Below are positions 6,070-13,637 of a DNA stretch of 15,011 bases, piece by piece (positions within the stretch are counted from its first letter, which is position 1; each line of letters opens with the position of its first letter). Source of the stretch: Planctomycetaceae bacterium (GTDB taxonomy: Bacteria > Planctomycetota > Planctomycetia > Pirellulales > Pirellulaceae). Made by a program: the position numbers and the translations under genes. The DNA lies in contig REEF01000398.1 of NCBI GenBank assembly GCA_007695205.1, forward strand, positions 1 to 15,011. The letters are read 5' to 3'. The notes under the pieces were generated by a model, which was not told the origin of the DNA, ran no database searches, and was given only the letters and a program-made list of their open reading frames with translations.

Positions 6070-8370
6070 CTACCACTCTTCCGAGGTCGCAGTGGGGGGC
6101 ATATCAAACAAAATGGTGCGATTGTCCAGCCGGTCTCGCCAGCCACGTACACGTGATCTCCTTAATTCTTCGGACGACTCTGGCCTATAAAGTAGTGTCA
6201 TTCCTGTGATGCGACGAAGATTTTCAAAAGCCAGCACGCGCACGCACAAGGAGGGGTGATCAAGTAGCCCCACCAACGTTTCGTCGGCACCCTCGACAAG
6301 CTGCTGTTGACTGAAGCCGAATAACAATCGATAGGCTTGGTCGGCTACCTTGGGGAAAAGCCTCTCGAATTCTTCCCGCACTGCCGCCGCCGATTCGGGG
6401 CTGCGGGCGATCGCATGGCGAAGCGCCTCGAAGGACGAACTCCAATGTGCCCGCTGTCGTTGATCATCCAACTCGGCCACCAAAGCCTCGTGACTGTCCA
6501 ACTGAGAAAGCGAGACGGCTGCCAAAGCTCGGATCTCCGTGCGACGGTCTTGAGTGCGTTCGCGTAACGAAAGCGAAATCGGTCGATCGGCGACCAGGAA
6601 ATTCGCCAGGATGGCCGAAGCACTTCGGTCGATTTCCCGCAAGTCGTTTCCGAGAATCCAAGACGGCAGCTCGCCCGCCGAGATGGTCTCGGCACGGGTG
6701 TCAACCAGCACACGAACTTGGCCGTCAGCCACCGGCACCGGTGAAGCCTGGGGATCGTCCTGCCATTCGATCCGGCCGATCACCGCAAAGACCCGGATGA
6801 CTCGTTGCGTGGAATCGACCTCGGGATTCGCACCCAAGGGCAAAAAGTTTCGTGTTTCCACGGCGATTTCCGAGGCGGCATCCAAGAAGGTTACGACACA
6901 GGTACGATCCCCCAGTGTCAGCCGCAGCCTCGCGCCAGGAACTCCGGCCGTGGAGAAAAAAGCTCGGCCGTAATCCATCGTTAGCGTCGCATCTCCCTCG
7001 GATGTCGGGGCCGTCAGGTGTACGGACGAAGCTCCGGCAAACGTTGCCTGGACGCCCGGGGCAAGTACGATCTCTGGTTGGAAGGTAGGCAAAATTCGTA
7101 GATGATCGCCAGAAGAAAGCTTAGATCGAGCCGGTAGGCGGTACCATTTTTGAGTGCCATGGTCGATCCGCAAGGGAAAATGCTGGTCCTTCATTTTCAC
7201 AAAGCCTACTTCCACAGGTTCTCCAGCTACCTCCTGCGGTGTGGTCGGGATCGTTTCAGCCAGATCGGACTGCTCAGCCGGCTGGTCGTCGGCCGTCGAA
7301 CCATCCGCTGCATCGGCGGGGATGGGGGTCGTCACAGGAAAGTCAGGGGCTTCCCGAACATCATCATCCATCGGATCGGTAGGGTCGGGGTCCTGGACCC
7401 CGACGGCGGGCTGATCCTCCTCGACGGCCGGCGGGTCGTGCGTCACGTCCGTATCGATGCCTTCATCGTCAGGTTGCTCGGCGGTCTGGTCCGCAAGTGC
7501 AGGTCCATCCGTCCGCTGGTCAGGACGCGAATCCTTCGATGGATCTTCCTCAGGGTCAAGGGCCGGCGTTTCATCCACGATGGCCGATCGAGCAGAACTG
7601 TCGAGTTCTGCTACCGGCGCCGGCCCACCGCCGGCGAAACGCAACAACGGGTGACTGCGATCGAACGGCCCCATCGCTCGAAGCGCCACCGCAGACAGCA
7701 GGAAAGCCAAGCACAAGGTGATCACCAGCGGTTTCCAATTCGATCGCTGGCCGGCGCGCAAATAGTCGGGAACCTGCATCTTTTCAGGACGAATCCCCGG
7801 TATTCTCCGGCGAATCGACGCGACGGTTGTCGGAGGCGGGACTGGGGCGAGCGGCGACGGGTGCACGTCGTCCAACGCTGGGCCCTCGGTCCCCGAAGTG
7901 CCGTCGGGAACCATCTGGCCGCTGGCAACCACAGCCTGCTGCCCATCGTCTGCCTCGGTTCGATCGGTATCGGTTCGATCGGTATCGGGCGCGCCGATTC
8001 GATAGATGCGTTCTCTTAAGCCGGGGTCGACATGAGCCGTCTCGCCCAACACAATCGCCAAGATCTGATGGCAGGATGCGACCTCCGCCAGATGGACGTC
8101 CGATTCCAGGCAGATTCGCTCCAAGTCCGGCACACGATCCGGCGGCAGCGCGTTGTCCAAATATTCGGCCACGGTGTTCGGGTCCATTCCCATACCCTTG
8201 CCGGTCACCGAGGGCGCGCCCAGTCGCGTTCGCGCGCTGGCGCTCTGCACGCGTTGCACCAGACCTTTCGCAAAATCACTGGACTCGATCTTCTGCCGAA
8301 GTTCAGCAGCATCCTTTTCGTCCAGAATGTTGTCCAAATACGCTAATAACGTTCGCAGTGTCAGTCGCAT
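6070..8370 (-). CDS. Single-pass membrane protein with anti-sigma-like N-terminus and FecR-like domain
   Basis: I do not recognise a named gene. The 766-residue product has four parts. Residues 1-125 hold two helical repeats with matching cores: LLAYLDNILDEKDAAEL (8-24) and VAEYLDNALPPDRVPDL (67-83). They recall the helical YLDG-type region of anti-sigma factors, but a clear HxxxCxxC zinc motif is absent; only Cys100 remains. One transmembrane helix lies at about 213-233 (PLVITLCLAFLLSAVAL). Residues 250-385 are a long Asp/Glu/Pro/Thr-rich linker. About 395-565 is beta-rich and FecR-like (GDHLRILP, TMDYGRAFFSTAG, VIGRIEW). Residues 575-750 are helical, HEAT-like. The start ATG 8370 has GGAGGA 8 nt upstream. 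An N-in cytoplasmic, C-out periplasmic topology and a signalling role are inferred. A 15-nt in-frame duplication near 7960-7990 encodes DTDRT twice. No sigma factor gene is adjacent. Confidence 0.7.
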   Translation of the reverse strand: MRLTLRTLLAYLDNILDEKDAAELRQKIESSDFAKGLVQRVQSASARTRLGAPSVTGKGMGMDPNTVAEYLDNALPPDRVPDLERICLESDVHLAEVASCHQILAIVLGETAHVDPGLRERIYRIGAPDTDRTDTDRTEADDGQQAVVASGQMVPDGTSGTEGPALDDVHPSPLAPVPPPTTVASIRRRIPGIRPEKMQVPDYLRAGQRSNWKPLVITLCLAFLLSAVALRAMGPFDRSHPLLRFAGGGPAPVAELDSSARSAIVDETPALDPEEDPSKDSRPDQRTDGPALADQTAEQPDDEGIDTDVTHDPPAVEEDQPAVGVQDPDPTDPMDDDVREAPDFPVTTPIPADAADGSTADDQPAEQSDLAETIPTTPQEVAGEPVEVGFVKMKDQHFPLRIDHGTQKWYRLPARSKLSSGDHLRILPTFQPEIVLAPGVQATFAGASSVHLTAPTSEGDATLTMDYGRAFFSTAGVPGARLRLTLGDRTCVVTFLDAASEIAVETRNFLPLGANPEVDSTQRVIRVFAVIGRIEWQDDPQASPVPVADGQVRVLVDTRAETISAGELPSWILGNDLREIDRSASAILANFLVADRPISLSLRERTQDRRTEIRALAAVSLSQLDSHEALVAELDDQRQRAHWSSSFEALRHAIARSPESAAAVREEFERLFPKVADQAYRLLFGFSQQQLVEGADETLVGLLDHPSLCVRVLAFENLRRITGMTLLYRPESSEELRRSRVRGWRDRLDNRTILFDMPPTATSEEW

Positions 8371-8481
8371 CGGTTTGTTCCTCCCATTATTCTCATTAGT
8401 GCGATACCGGGCGGGAAACCGTACGAAAATCTGTCAGAATTTAGAAATCAGCCAATTCGGGGAGAACGACGGGAGTATCGA
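8371..8481. promoter_or_regulatory. Divergent intergenic region between the membrane protein and the pseudouridine synthase
   Basis: This 111-nt spacer must hold the 5' ends of two divergent genes, since transcription starts on both sides. It contains both Shine-Dalgarno sequences (GGAGGA on the minus strand, GGGAG on the plus strand) and an AT-richer centre near 8426-8452. I found no -35/-10 pair that I would defend for either strand. Confidence 0.4.
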
Positions 8482-9198
8482 ATGTCACCTGTTACATTGG
8501 ACCTGCTTTATGAACACGGCCCCTGCCTGGTGGTCAACAAACCGGGCGGGCTGCTGACGCAAGGTCCGCCGGGCATCGACAGTCTCGAGCTTCGTGCGAA
8601 GCAGTTCTTAAAAGAACGTGATCGTAAGACGGGAAATATCTATCTCAGCGTCCTGCACCGGTTGGACCGGCCCGTCTCCGGAGCACTGATTCTCTGCAAG
8701 CACGTGCGAGCTGCCCGACGCGTCGCCGAACAGTTTCAACGGCGCGAAATCGAAAAAATCTATTGGGCGCTGGTCGAAGGCCAAGTAGCCGAAGAGTCGG
8801 GGACTTGGACCGATTTTCTACGAAAGATCCCTGATGTGGCCAAGGCCGAGCGGGTGGAGCCCGATCACCCGGGTGCCAAAGAAGGGGTCTTGCACTTTCG
8901 CCGCCTGGCCGAAATGCCCGGGCGTTCGTTGCTGGAGATTCGGCTGGAGACCGGTCGCATGCACCAGATCCGGCTGCAAGCTGCCGTTCGAGGTCACGCC
9001 ATTCTGGGCGACCATCTGTATGGTAACCCCGCGTCGTTTGGGCCGGCCACCGACGATCCACGCGGTCGTTGGATCGCCTTGCATGCCTGCCGCTTGCGGT
9101 TCCGACACCCGATGACTCGCGAATGGGTCGCCATCGATGCACCACTTCCGCGCCCCTGGTGGCCAGAAGATCAGCTTCAATGGGTGAACGAAAATTAG
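8482..9198 (+). CDS. RluA-family RNA pseudouridine synthase
   Basis: This 238-residue enzyme isomerises uridine to pseudouridine in structured RNA, probably rRNA or tRNA. The catalytic motif is HRLDRPVSGALIL (residues 59-71) with Asp62 as nucleophile. Other family signatures are VVNKPGGLLTQ (17-27), KIYWALVEG (92-100) and GRMHQIRLQ (158-166), then GDHLYGNP. There is no N-terminal S4 RNA-binding domain, so it belongs with the short RluA-like members; the exact target base cannot be told from sequence. ATG 8482 is preceded by GGGAG with 6 nt spacing. It is divergent from the 766-residue membrane protein and is followed by 156 nt (9199-9354) with regulatory-looking structure before the next gene. 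Confidence 0.93.
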   Translation: MSPVTLDLLYEHGPCLVVNKPGGLLTQGPPGIDSLELRAKQFLKERDRKTGNIYLSVLHRLDRPVSGALILCKHVRAARRVAEQFQRREIEKIYWALVEGQVAEESGTWTDFLRKIPDVAKAERVEPDHPGAKEGVLHFRRLAEMPGRSLLEIRLETGRMHQIRLQAAVRGHAILGDHLYGNPASFGPATDDPRGRWIALHACRLRFRHPMTREWVAIDAPLPRPWWPEDQLQWVNEN

Positions 9199-9202
9199 TC
9201 AG

Positions 9203-9249
9203 TTGGACTGAATTGTCCAGTTTCGTCGAAACTTGTGATAGTTTACAAG
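9203..9249 (+). repeat. Three overlapping inverted repeats before the efflux operon
   Basis: Three dyads follow one another: TTGGAC-6-GTCCAG (9203-9220, one G-T wobble), AGTTTC-3-GAAACT (9219-9233, perfect), and CTTGT-8-ACAAG (9232-9249, perfect). The first begins 5 nt after the RluA-family stop and could act as a weak terminator. The third overlaps the -35 of the candidate promoter, as an operator would. Adjacent dyads share bases, so in RNA they would be mutually exclusive in part. Confidence 0.55.
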
Positions 9250-9269
9250 GGTTAATAATCGCGTAGAAT
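9242..9269 (+). promoter_or_regulatory. Candidate sigma70-type promoter of the efflux operon
   Basis: TTTACA (9242-9247), a 16-nt spacer and TAGAAT (9264-9269) each match five of six consensus bases. Transcription from about 9276 would give a leader of about 80 nt before the preferred ATG at 9355. The -10 hexamer is identical to the one proposed upstream of hpf. Confidence 0.6.
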
Positions 9270-9354
9270 TGAGAGAGGAATCCGCAAGCATCAAACCCGC
9301 CTGTCATTATCTGGGGGGACCCGCCCTACCTCAATGCATGCTTCGAGGAACGTC

Positions 9355-11094
9355 ATGATTATTAAATCGCAGCAGCAAACGACCCAAAGCCCACTGAACA
9401 CGTCCGAAACGCAGCGACCAGCCAATTCGGAACACATGGATTTTCTTGAGTACGACGAAAGACCCGGTCGGCGGATTCCGTGGAAGTGGTTGTTCGTCGC
9501 ATTCGTCTTGGTGGTCGCCGTCGGATTAGCGGGTCCACTGAACCGCCTTCGGAGTCATTTCGGCAAGCCCCCCCAGGACTTGGTCCTCTTTACGGTCGAA
9601 CGCGACGATCTGCCGATCGTGGTCACCGAGCGGGGAAATCTGGAGAGCCAGATTAACATCGAGATCCTGTGCGAGGTGGATGAGATTCGAACGTCGGGAC
9701 ATTCGGGCACGGCGATCGTTTGGTTGATCCCCAACGGGACGTCGGTCAAGGCAGGCGACCTTTTGATCGAATTGGATTCGGCCCCGCACCAGGAGCGGCT
9801 TGACCAGCAGATCTTGGAAACCGATCGGACTCGCGCCAATCAGATCCAAGCGCAGGCGAAACACGAAAACCAGATCACGCAAAACGAGACCAGCCTGGCC
9901 GATGCCGAACTGGACGTGCGGCTAGCCGAACTGGAAGTCGAGATGTTCACGGACGAAGAGAGCGGAACACGACGACTGGAGGTCGATGCGATCGAACGGC
10001 TAATCGACGATGTCAACAACGAAATCCGCTCGGCTCAGGCGAATCTAATGCTGCGGGAAAACGAAAAACGGGGAATCGAAACCCTCTTCAAGCTGGGTTA
10101 TGCAGGCAAGGGCGAATTGGATCGCATCAGTTACGATTTCCTGCGAGCCGAGAACGAATTCGCCACGAGAGTGAATCGATTGAAGACTCAAATGGCCACG
10201 CTTTCCAAGCTGCAAAATTACGACTTGAACATGCAGTCGCTGAAGCTGCACGGACGCCTGGAGACGACTCGCCGTCGCTTGGAACAGGTCCAACGAAACA
10301 ACGAAGCGTTAACGGCCCAGTCGCAAGCTGCCTTGGATGCCGCCAATCAGGCGTTGGCCAAGGAGGAGGAACGGCTGGAACGCTACAAAGATCAGTTGGA
10401 GAAATGTCGGATCTATGCGCCTCAAGATGGTATGGTGGCCTATGCCGTATCGGCCAGCCGATGGAACCGCGAGGAGATCCGCGAAGGGGCTACCGTCCGG
10501 CAGCGTCAGCACTTGCTTTCGCTGCCCAATCTGAATCAGATGCAGGTGAAGACGGCCGTCCACGAATCTGTGGTGGATCAGATCGAACCGGGATTGTCAG
10601 CGACGGTCCGCTTGGATGCCTTTGCAGACCGAGTCTACCGTGCATCGGTCCGGTCGGTGGCCGTTTTGCCGGATCCGGGCGGATTTCTCAGCAGCGACAC
10701 CAAAGTATACGAGACGGTGGTCACGATCGATGAAGAGGTCCAACAGTTGAAGCCCGGTATGACCGCCGTCGTCGAAATCCACGTCGATCGGCTGGAAGAC
10801 GTGATCAGCATCCCCGTCCAGGCGATCGTTCAAGTTCAAAACCAAACGTGGTGTTACGTCGAGCAGCAGGGATTGCCGGTCCGCCGCCCTCTGCGATTGG
10901 GCCGCAGCAATGATAAGTTCGTGCATATTGTCGAGGGGCTGGAAGAGGGCGAACGCGTGGTGCTGAATCCGATGGCCATCTTCGACGAGACCAGGCAACG
11001 CGATGAACGAATCGACGCGGATATGGACGACCTACCGGTTGCGGATGACGTCGCTCCCGCTGCCGATGTCCCCGCACTCCCTGCGGCCGAATGA
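9355..11094 (+). CDS. HlyD/MacA-like membrane fusion protein (efflux periplasmic adaptor)
   Basis: This 579-residue protein resembles periplasmic adaptors of MacA/HlyD type, which link an inner-membrane ABC transporter to an outer-membrane exit. It has a cytoplasmic N-terminus of about 43 residues, one transmembrane helix (about 44-62, WLFVAFVLVVAVGLAG), a first lipoyl half (NGTSVKAGDLLIELDS, 127-142), a long coiled-coil hairpin (about 145-350, Gln/Glu/Arg/Leu-rich), the second lipoyl half (CRIYAPQDGMVAYA, 351-364) and a beta-barrel with LKPGMTAVVEI (465-475) and ISIPVQAIV. It ends in an Ala/Asp/Pro-rich tail. ATG 9355 is preferred to ATG 9334 because GAGGA lies 5 nt upstream of it. The permease follows after 27 nt. 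Unusual points are the long cytoplasmic tail and an adaptor without a TolC-like partner in view. Confidence 0.86.
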   Translation: MIIKSQQQTTQSPLNTSETQRPANSEHMDFLEYDERPGRRIPWKWLFVAFVLVVAVGLAGPLNRLRSHFGKPPQDLVLFTVERDDLPIVVTERGNLESQINIEILCEVDEIRTSGHSGTAIVWLIPNGTSVKAGDLLIELDSAPHQERLDQQILETDRTRANQIQAQAKHENQITQNETSLADAELDVRLAELEVEMFTDEESGTRRLEVDAIERLIDDVNNEIRSAQANLMLRENEKRGIETLFKLGYAGKGELDRISYDFLRAENEFATRVNRLKTQMATLSKLQNYDLNMQSLKLHGRLETTRRRLEQVQRNNEALTAQSQAALDAANQALAKEEERLERYKDQLEKCRIYAPQDGMVAYAVSASRWNREEIREGATVRQRQHLLSLPNLNQMQVKTAVHESVVDQIEPGLSATVRLDAFADRVYRASVRSVAVLPDPGGFLSSDTKVYETVVTIDEEVQQLKPGMTAVVEIHVDRLEDVISIPVQAIVQVQNQTWCYVEQQGLPVRRPLRLGRSNDKFVHIVEGLEEGERVVLNPMAIFDETRQRDERIDADMDDLPVADDVAPAADVPALPAAE

Positions 11095-11121
11095 TAGCCC
11101 TCCAACAGAACGTCCATAACG

Positions 11122-12417
11122 ATGTGGCTTAAGATTTTTCAGCTTTCCGTGCGAAACCTGATGCTGAACAAGCTGCGCAGCCTCCTGACGATGCTGGGCA
11201 CGATCCTGGGTGTCAGTTCGGTGATCGCCATGCTGGCGATCGGTGAGGGCTCGAAGCGGCATGCGGTCGAACAGATTCGGCAGTTGGGCGCCACCAACGT
11301 GATCGTCCGCAGCGTCAAGCCCGGGCAAGATGATGCGGGCGATTCTTCGACCGGCAACTCCGCTCAATCGCAGACCAGTCGCGTTCTGGAATACGGTTTG
11401 CGATACGATGACCTCGAACGCCTGCAAGCCACGCTGCCTACCGTTCGCCGCGCCGTGCCCACGATCTTGCTGCGCAAAGACGCTCAAAATGGCAGGTACC
11501 GAGTCAGTAATGCTCGCGTGCTGGGCACGACCCCCGACTACCAGCTTATCAAGAATGTGCCGGTGCGTCGCGGCCGGTTCCTGGTCGATCTGGATATGCA
11601 AACGATGGCGAATGTCGCCGTGCTGGGCGCCGGCGCCGCGCAGCGGCTGTTCAGCTTCGAAGATCCGCTGGACAAGACCGTATTGCTGGGCTCGGGTGCC
11701 TATCGCGTGGTGGGCATCCTGGACACGCAGGATAGCGGTTCGGCGCGCCCAGGTGCCATCGGGGGCTCGGATTTCAATAATGACATTTACGTGCCGCTGA
11801 CCGCCGCACGCAGCCGATTTGGCGAATTGCAGACCATCCTTCGCGCCGGCAGTCGCGAACTGGAACGCGTGCAACTGAGCGAAATCACCTTGACGGTTCA
11901 CGACGAAACGCTGGTCAGCCAGACAGCAGCGATGGCTGGTGCGATCCTGCGCCGCACCCACCCGACCGGCGAGGACTACGAAATCCATGTCCCCCTGGAA
12001 CTGCTGCGTCAGGCCGAACGAGAAAAACGGATCTGGAACTTGGTGCTGGGTTCGATCGCGGGCATCTCGCTGCTGGTCGGCGGGATCGGCATCATGAATA
12101 TCATGCTGGCGACCGTTTCCGAACGAACTCGGGAAATCGGGATTCGTCGAGCCTTAGGGGCGACTCGCACGCACATTGTGGCGCAGTTCCTGGTGGAAAG
12201 TACCGTGCTGTCGGCGACGGGCGGTTTGCTGGGGATCTTCCTGGGCATCGCGATCCCGATCGCGGTGACTTCGATGAGCGAGATCGAGACGGCGATCAGC
12301 ATCCTGGCGATCACGGTGGCCTTCATGACCTCGGTTGGCATCGGCATGATCTTCGGCGTCTATCCGGCCCGCCGCGCCGCCATGATGGACCCCATCGAGG
12401 CATTGCGCCACGAATGA
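11122..12417 (+). CDS. MacB/FtsX-family ABC transporter permease
   Basis: A 431-residue permease of the MacB/FtsX (type VII ABC) fold. It has TM1 at about 23-43 (TMLGTILGVSSVIAMLAIG), a large extracytoplasmic MacB-PCD-like domain (about 50-300), and three C-terminal helices at about 305-330, 360-383 and 393-413. The motif SERTREIGIRRALGAT (333-348) is the cytoplasmic coupling segment that docks on the ATPase, and the C-terminus has the typical YPARRAAMMDPIEALRHE. Unlike E. coli MacB it has no fused nucleotide-binding domain, and no ABC ATPase is encoded in the window. It lies 27 nt after the membrane fusion protein, so one operon is likely; no strong Shine-Dalgarno precedes ATG 11122. Substrate cannot be inferred: MacAB-like pumps handle peptides, lipids or glycolipids. 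Confidence 0.92.
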   Translation: MWLKIFQLSVRNLMLNKLRSLLTMLGTILGVSSVIAMLAIGEGSKRHAVEQIRQLGATNVIVRSVKPGQDDAGDSSTGNSAQSQTSRVLEYGLRYDDLERLQATLPTVRRAVPTILLRKDAQNGRYRVSNARVLGTTPDYQLIKNVPVRRGRFLVDLDMQTMANVAVLGAGAAQRLFSFEDPLDKTVLLGSGAYRVVGILDTQDSGSARPGAIGGSDFNNDIYVPLTAARSRFGELQTILRAGSRELERVQLSEITLTVHDETLVSQTAAMAGAILRRTHPTGEDYEIHVPLELLRQAEREKRIWNLVLGSIAGISLLVGGIGIMNIMLATVSERTREIGIRRALGATRTHIVAQFLVESTVLSATGGLLGIFLGIAIPIAVTSMSEIETAISILAITVAFMTSVGIGMIFGVYPARRAAMMDPIEALRHE

Positions 12418-12440
12418 GCGATTTGGCAGCCCTGCGGTGT

Positions 12441-12465
12441 GGCTCCCGGACGCTGGACGGGAGTC
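12441..12465 (+). terminator. Terminator-like hairpin after the permease
   Basis: GGCTCCCG (12441-12448) pairs with CGGGAGTC (12458-12465), an 8-bp stem with one G-T wobble and a 9-nt loop, followed by TTAT. It lies 24 nt past the permease stop. The U tract is weak, so termination may be partial. From here to 12693 I see no gene: the plus-strand frame from 12437 to 12661 has no family resemblance and no ribosome site. Confidence 0.5.
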
Positions 12466-12693
12466 TTATCCTGAAACCCCTGCAGCGTTGGCGAGGCGGT
12501 CCCCGTCGTCCGGCAGCGTGAAGCCGGTTCGAGTCACCTCGGCGTCCGGCAATGGAAATGCCGAAGTTGTTCTTGAAGCGTTCCTTAGGCCACTTGTGAG
12601 CCCTCTTCGATTGGACCACAATTCCAACGTTCCATCGCCGTTTTCAGTTCGCGACGCTTGACGTTTTGGTCTCGTTATCCATGGGGTGCCTGC

Positions 12694-13635
12694 ATGGCCT
12701 TACAGACGGATCGCCTGTACAACGAAGATTGTATCGTGGGCATGAGCAAGCTGCCGGCGGGCTGCATCGATCTGGCGTTCGCCGATCCGCCCTTCAACAT
12801 CGGCTACAAATACGATGTGTACCGCGATGATCTGAACGACGACGAGTATCTCGACTGGTGTGACCGCTGGATCGGCCAGGTGGTGCGTCTGCTCAAGGAC
12901 GACGGCACCTTTTGGCTGGCCATCGGGGACGAATACGCGGCCGAATTGAAGGTCCTGATGCAGCGTCAGCATCGGCTGGTCTGTCGCAGTTGGGTGATCT
13001 GGTACTACACGTTCGGCGTCCACTGCAAACATAAGTTCGCTCGTTCGCACGCCCATCTTTTCCAGATGGTCAAAGACCCGAAGCGGTTCACGTTCCTGGC
13101 CGATCAGGTCCGCGTCCCTTCGGCGCGTCAGTTGGTTTACCAAGACGCACGAGCGAATCCCCGTGGTCGACTGCCGGACGATACATGGATCCTACGACCG
13201 CAGGATCTGCGCGAAGGCTTTTCCGGTGACGAAGACACGTGGTACTTTCCTCGAGTCGCCGGGACGTTCCACGAACGCGAGGGCTTTCATGGTTGTCAGA
13301 TGCCCGAGCAGTTGCTGGGCCGCATCCTGCGAGCCTGCAGCCGCGAGGGCCAGATCGTGCTGGATCCCTTCGCGGGCAGTGGGACCACGCTGGCCGTCGC
13401 CAAGAAACTGGGCCGTCGCTACCTGGGATTCGAACTGTCGGCCGACTATGCTCAGAAAATCGAGCGGCGTTTGTCGAAAATCGACGTCGGTGATCGATTG
13501 GAGGGGGCTGCGGAACCTTTGGTCAGCGCTCCCAGTACGGCCGATGGGCGGCGTTTGAATTCGGATCAGCCAGCGACCACTCCAAAAAAGAAGCGTGCTA
13601 CCGGATCCCGCCAGAAACTCTTACCGGGGTTGTAA
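12694..13635 (+). CDS. DNA N6-adenine or N4-cytosine methyltransferase, beta class
   Basis: This 313-residue S-adenosylmethionine-dependent enzyme methylates an exocyclic amino group in DNA. The catalytic motif IV is ADPPFNIGY (30-38), and the S-adenosylmethionine-binding motif I is VLDPFAGSGTTLA (222-234). Their order (IV before I) defines the beta class, like CcrM. DPPF favours N6-adenine, but N4-cytosine cannot be excluded. Residues about 160-205 (PDDTWILRP, GFHGCQMPEQLLGRIL) are a typical C-terminal part. A basic tail (KKKRATGSRQK, near 298) may contact DNA. ATG 12694 is chosen because the fold begins with LYNEDCIVGM right after it; the frame extends to TTG 12658 without support. No restriction enzyme or specificity subunit is seen, so it looks orphan. 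The next gene starts 2 nt after the stop. Confidence 0.92.
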   Translation: MALQTDRLYNEDCIVGMSKLPAGCIDLAFADPPFNIGYKYDVYRDDLNDDEYLDWCDRWIGQVVRLLKDDGTFWLAIGDEYAAELKVLMQRQHRLVCRSWVIWYYTFGVHCKHKFARSHAHLFQMVKDPKRFTFLADQVRVPSARQLVYQDARANPRGRLPDDTWILRPQDLREGFSGDEDTWYFPRVAGTFHEREGFHGCQMPEQLLGRILRACSREGQIVLDPFAGSGTTLAVAKKLGRRYLGFELSADYAQKIERRLSKIDVGDRLEGAAEPLVSAPSTADGRRLNSDQPATTPKKKRATGSRQKLLPGL

Positions 13636-13637
13636 TC

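Noticed and set aside
5782..6156. 124-codon plus-strand frame across the hpf promoter region
   Set aside because: It overlaps the ends of hpf and the membrane protein gene on the opposite strand and has no ribosome site or family resemblance.
7150..8019. 289-codon plus-strand open frame opposite the 766-residue membrane protein gene
   Set aside because: It is antisense to a gene with clear domains and a good ribosome site, its translation is Arg/His/Gly-rich low-complexity typical of GC-rich antisense frames, and no ribosome site precedes it.
11032..11988. 318-codon minus-strand open frame opposite the permease gene
   Set aside because: It lies on the wrong strand of a well-recognised MacB/FtsX gene, spans the junction with the adaptor gene, and shows no family motif.
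12515..12560. tRNA T-arm-like GGTTCGAGTC
   Set aside because: The flanking bases do not form a T stem and no acceptor, D or anticodon arms could be assembled around it.
12437..12661. Small plus-strand frame (74 codons) between the permease and the methyltransferase
   Set aside because: It starts inside the terminator-like hairpin, has no ribosome site and no recognisable motif.
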